The notes under the pieces: model-generated
Told to the model about the DNA's origin: nothing
Database searches by the model: none
Seen by the model: only the letters and a program-made list of their open reading frames with translations
Shown here: positions 6,889 to 6,954 of the stretch, one piece after another
Numbering within the stretch: the first letter of the stretch is position 1
Layout: each line of letters opens with the position of its first letter
Made by a program: the position numbers and the translations under genes
Source of the DNA: Spirochaetaceae bacterium
GTDB lineage: Bacteria; Spirochaetota; Spirochaetia; Treponematales; Breznakiellaceae
Length of the DNA: 6,954 bases
Assembly: GCA_031284085.1 (NCBI GenBank)
Contig: JAITAM010000067.1
Coordinates: 1 to 6,954 of the forward strand
Direction: 5' to 3'

Positions 6889-6954
6889 CAGGCCAGCCTG
6901 TTTCAAAGGTTCTTGTAACGGGAGAGGCGTACGGCTTTTTGCCTGACAGCAGGC
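6889..6954 (+). repeat. Gene-end repeat element, copy D (inverted)
   Basis: On the plus strand the copy reads CAGGCCAGCCTGTTTCAA, a variable middle, then GGCTTTTTGCCTGACAGCAGGC up to the window edge. It matches copies A and B, which lie on the minus strand, so it has the opposite orientation. The end hairpin GCCTG-ACAG-CAGGC is at 6941-6954. One plus frame gives QPVSK and YGFLP strings also found in the repeat-derived minus frame of A and B. The element may continue beyond 6954. Confidence 0.65.

Overview
The window looks like chromosome from a host-associated treponeme, probably of the Treponema vincentii/medium type. This rests on the style of the proteins: a chemoreceptor whose signalling tip reads [20 protein letters not shown], a relaxed spirochaete lipobox, moderate G+C, and many short intergenic repeats. 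The species is an inference; there is no rRNA or other marker gene.

Layout. Three full-length genes lie on the minus strand and are read from right to left. First comes a predicted lipoprotein with a bacterial SH3-like domain (5408-6877). Six bases after it comes an ABC-F ATPase of the ribosome-associated, non-transporter class (3491-5401). After a 311-bp gap comes a double-Cache chemoreceptor (1017-3179). The lipoprotein and ABC-F genes form a tight pair, probably translated from one message. The chemoreceptor has its own Shine-Dalgarno and a long leader, which holds an 11-codon ORF behind a near-perfect Shine-Dalgarno and a small hairpin. It may be transcribed independently.

The left 1 kb carries no convincing protein gene. 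It holds: (i) a stretch (75-222) with several strong hairpins and a rho-independent terminator on the plus strand, which could be a small RNA or the structured 3' end of a transcript; (ii) three head-to-tail copies of a repeat of exactly 168 bp (268-771); (iii) a terminator with a 15-bp perfect stem (776-813); and (iv) two tandem copies of a ~73-bp element (851-995) just past the chemoreceptor stop.

Relatives of that last element recur twice more. A partial copy runs over the ABC-F stop codon (3466-3497), and another copy, inverted, lies next to the lipoprotein promoter and runs off the right end (6889-6954). The window therefore samples a dispersed gene-end repeat family. No CRISPR array, tRNA, rRNA, transposase or integrase was seen. 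The protein genes belong to known families; the less explained content is the repeats, the structured RNA candidate and the chemoreceptor leader.
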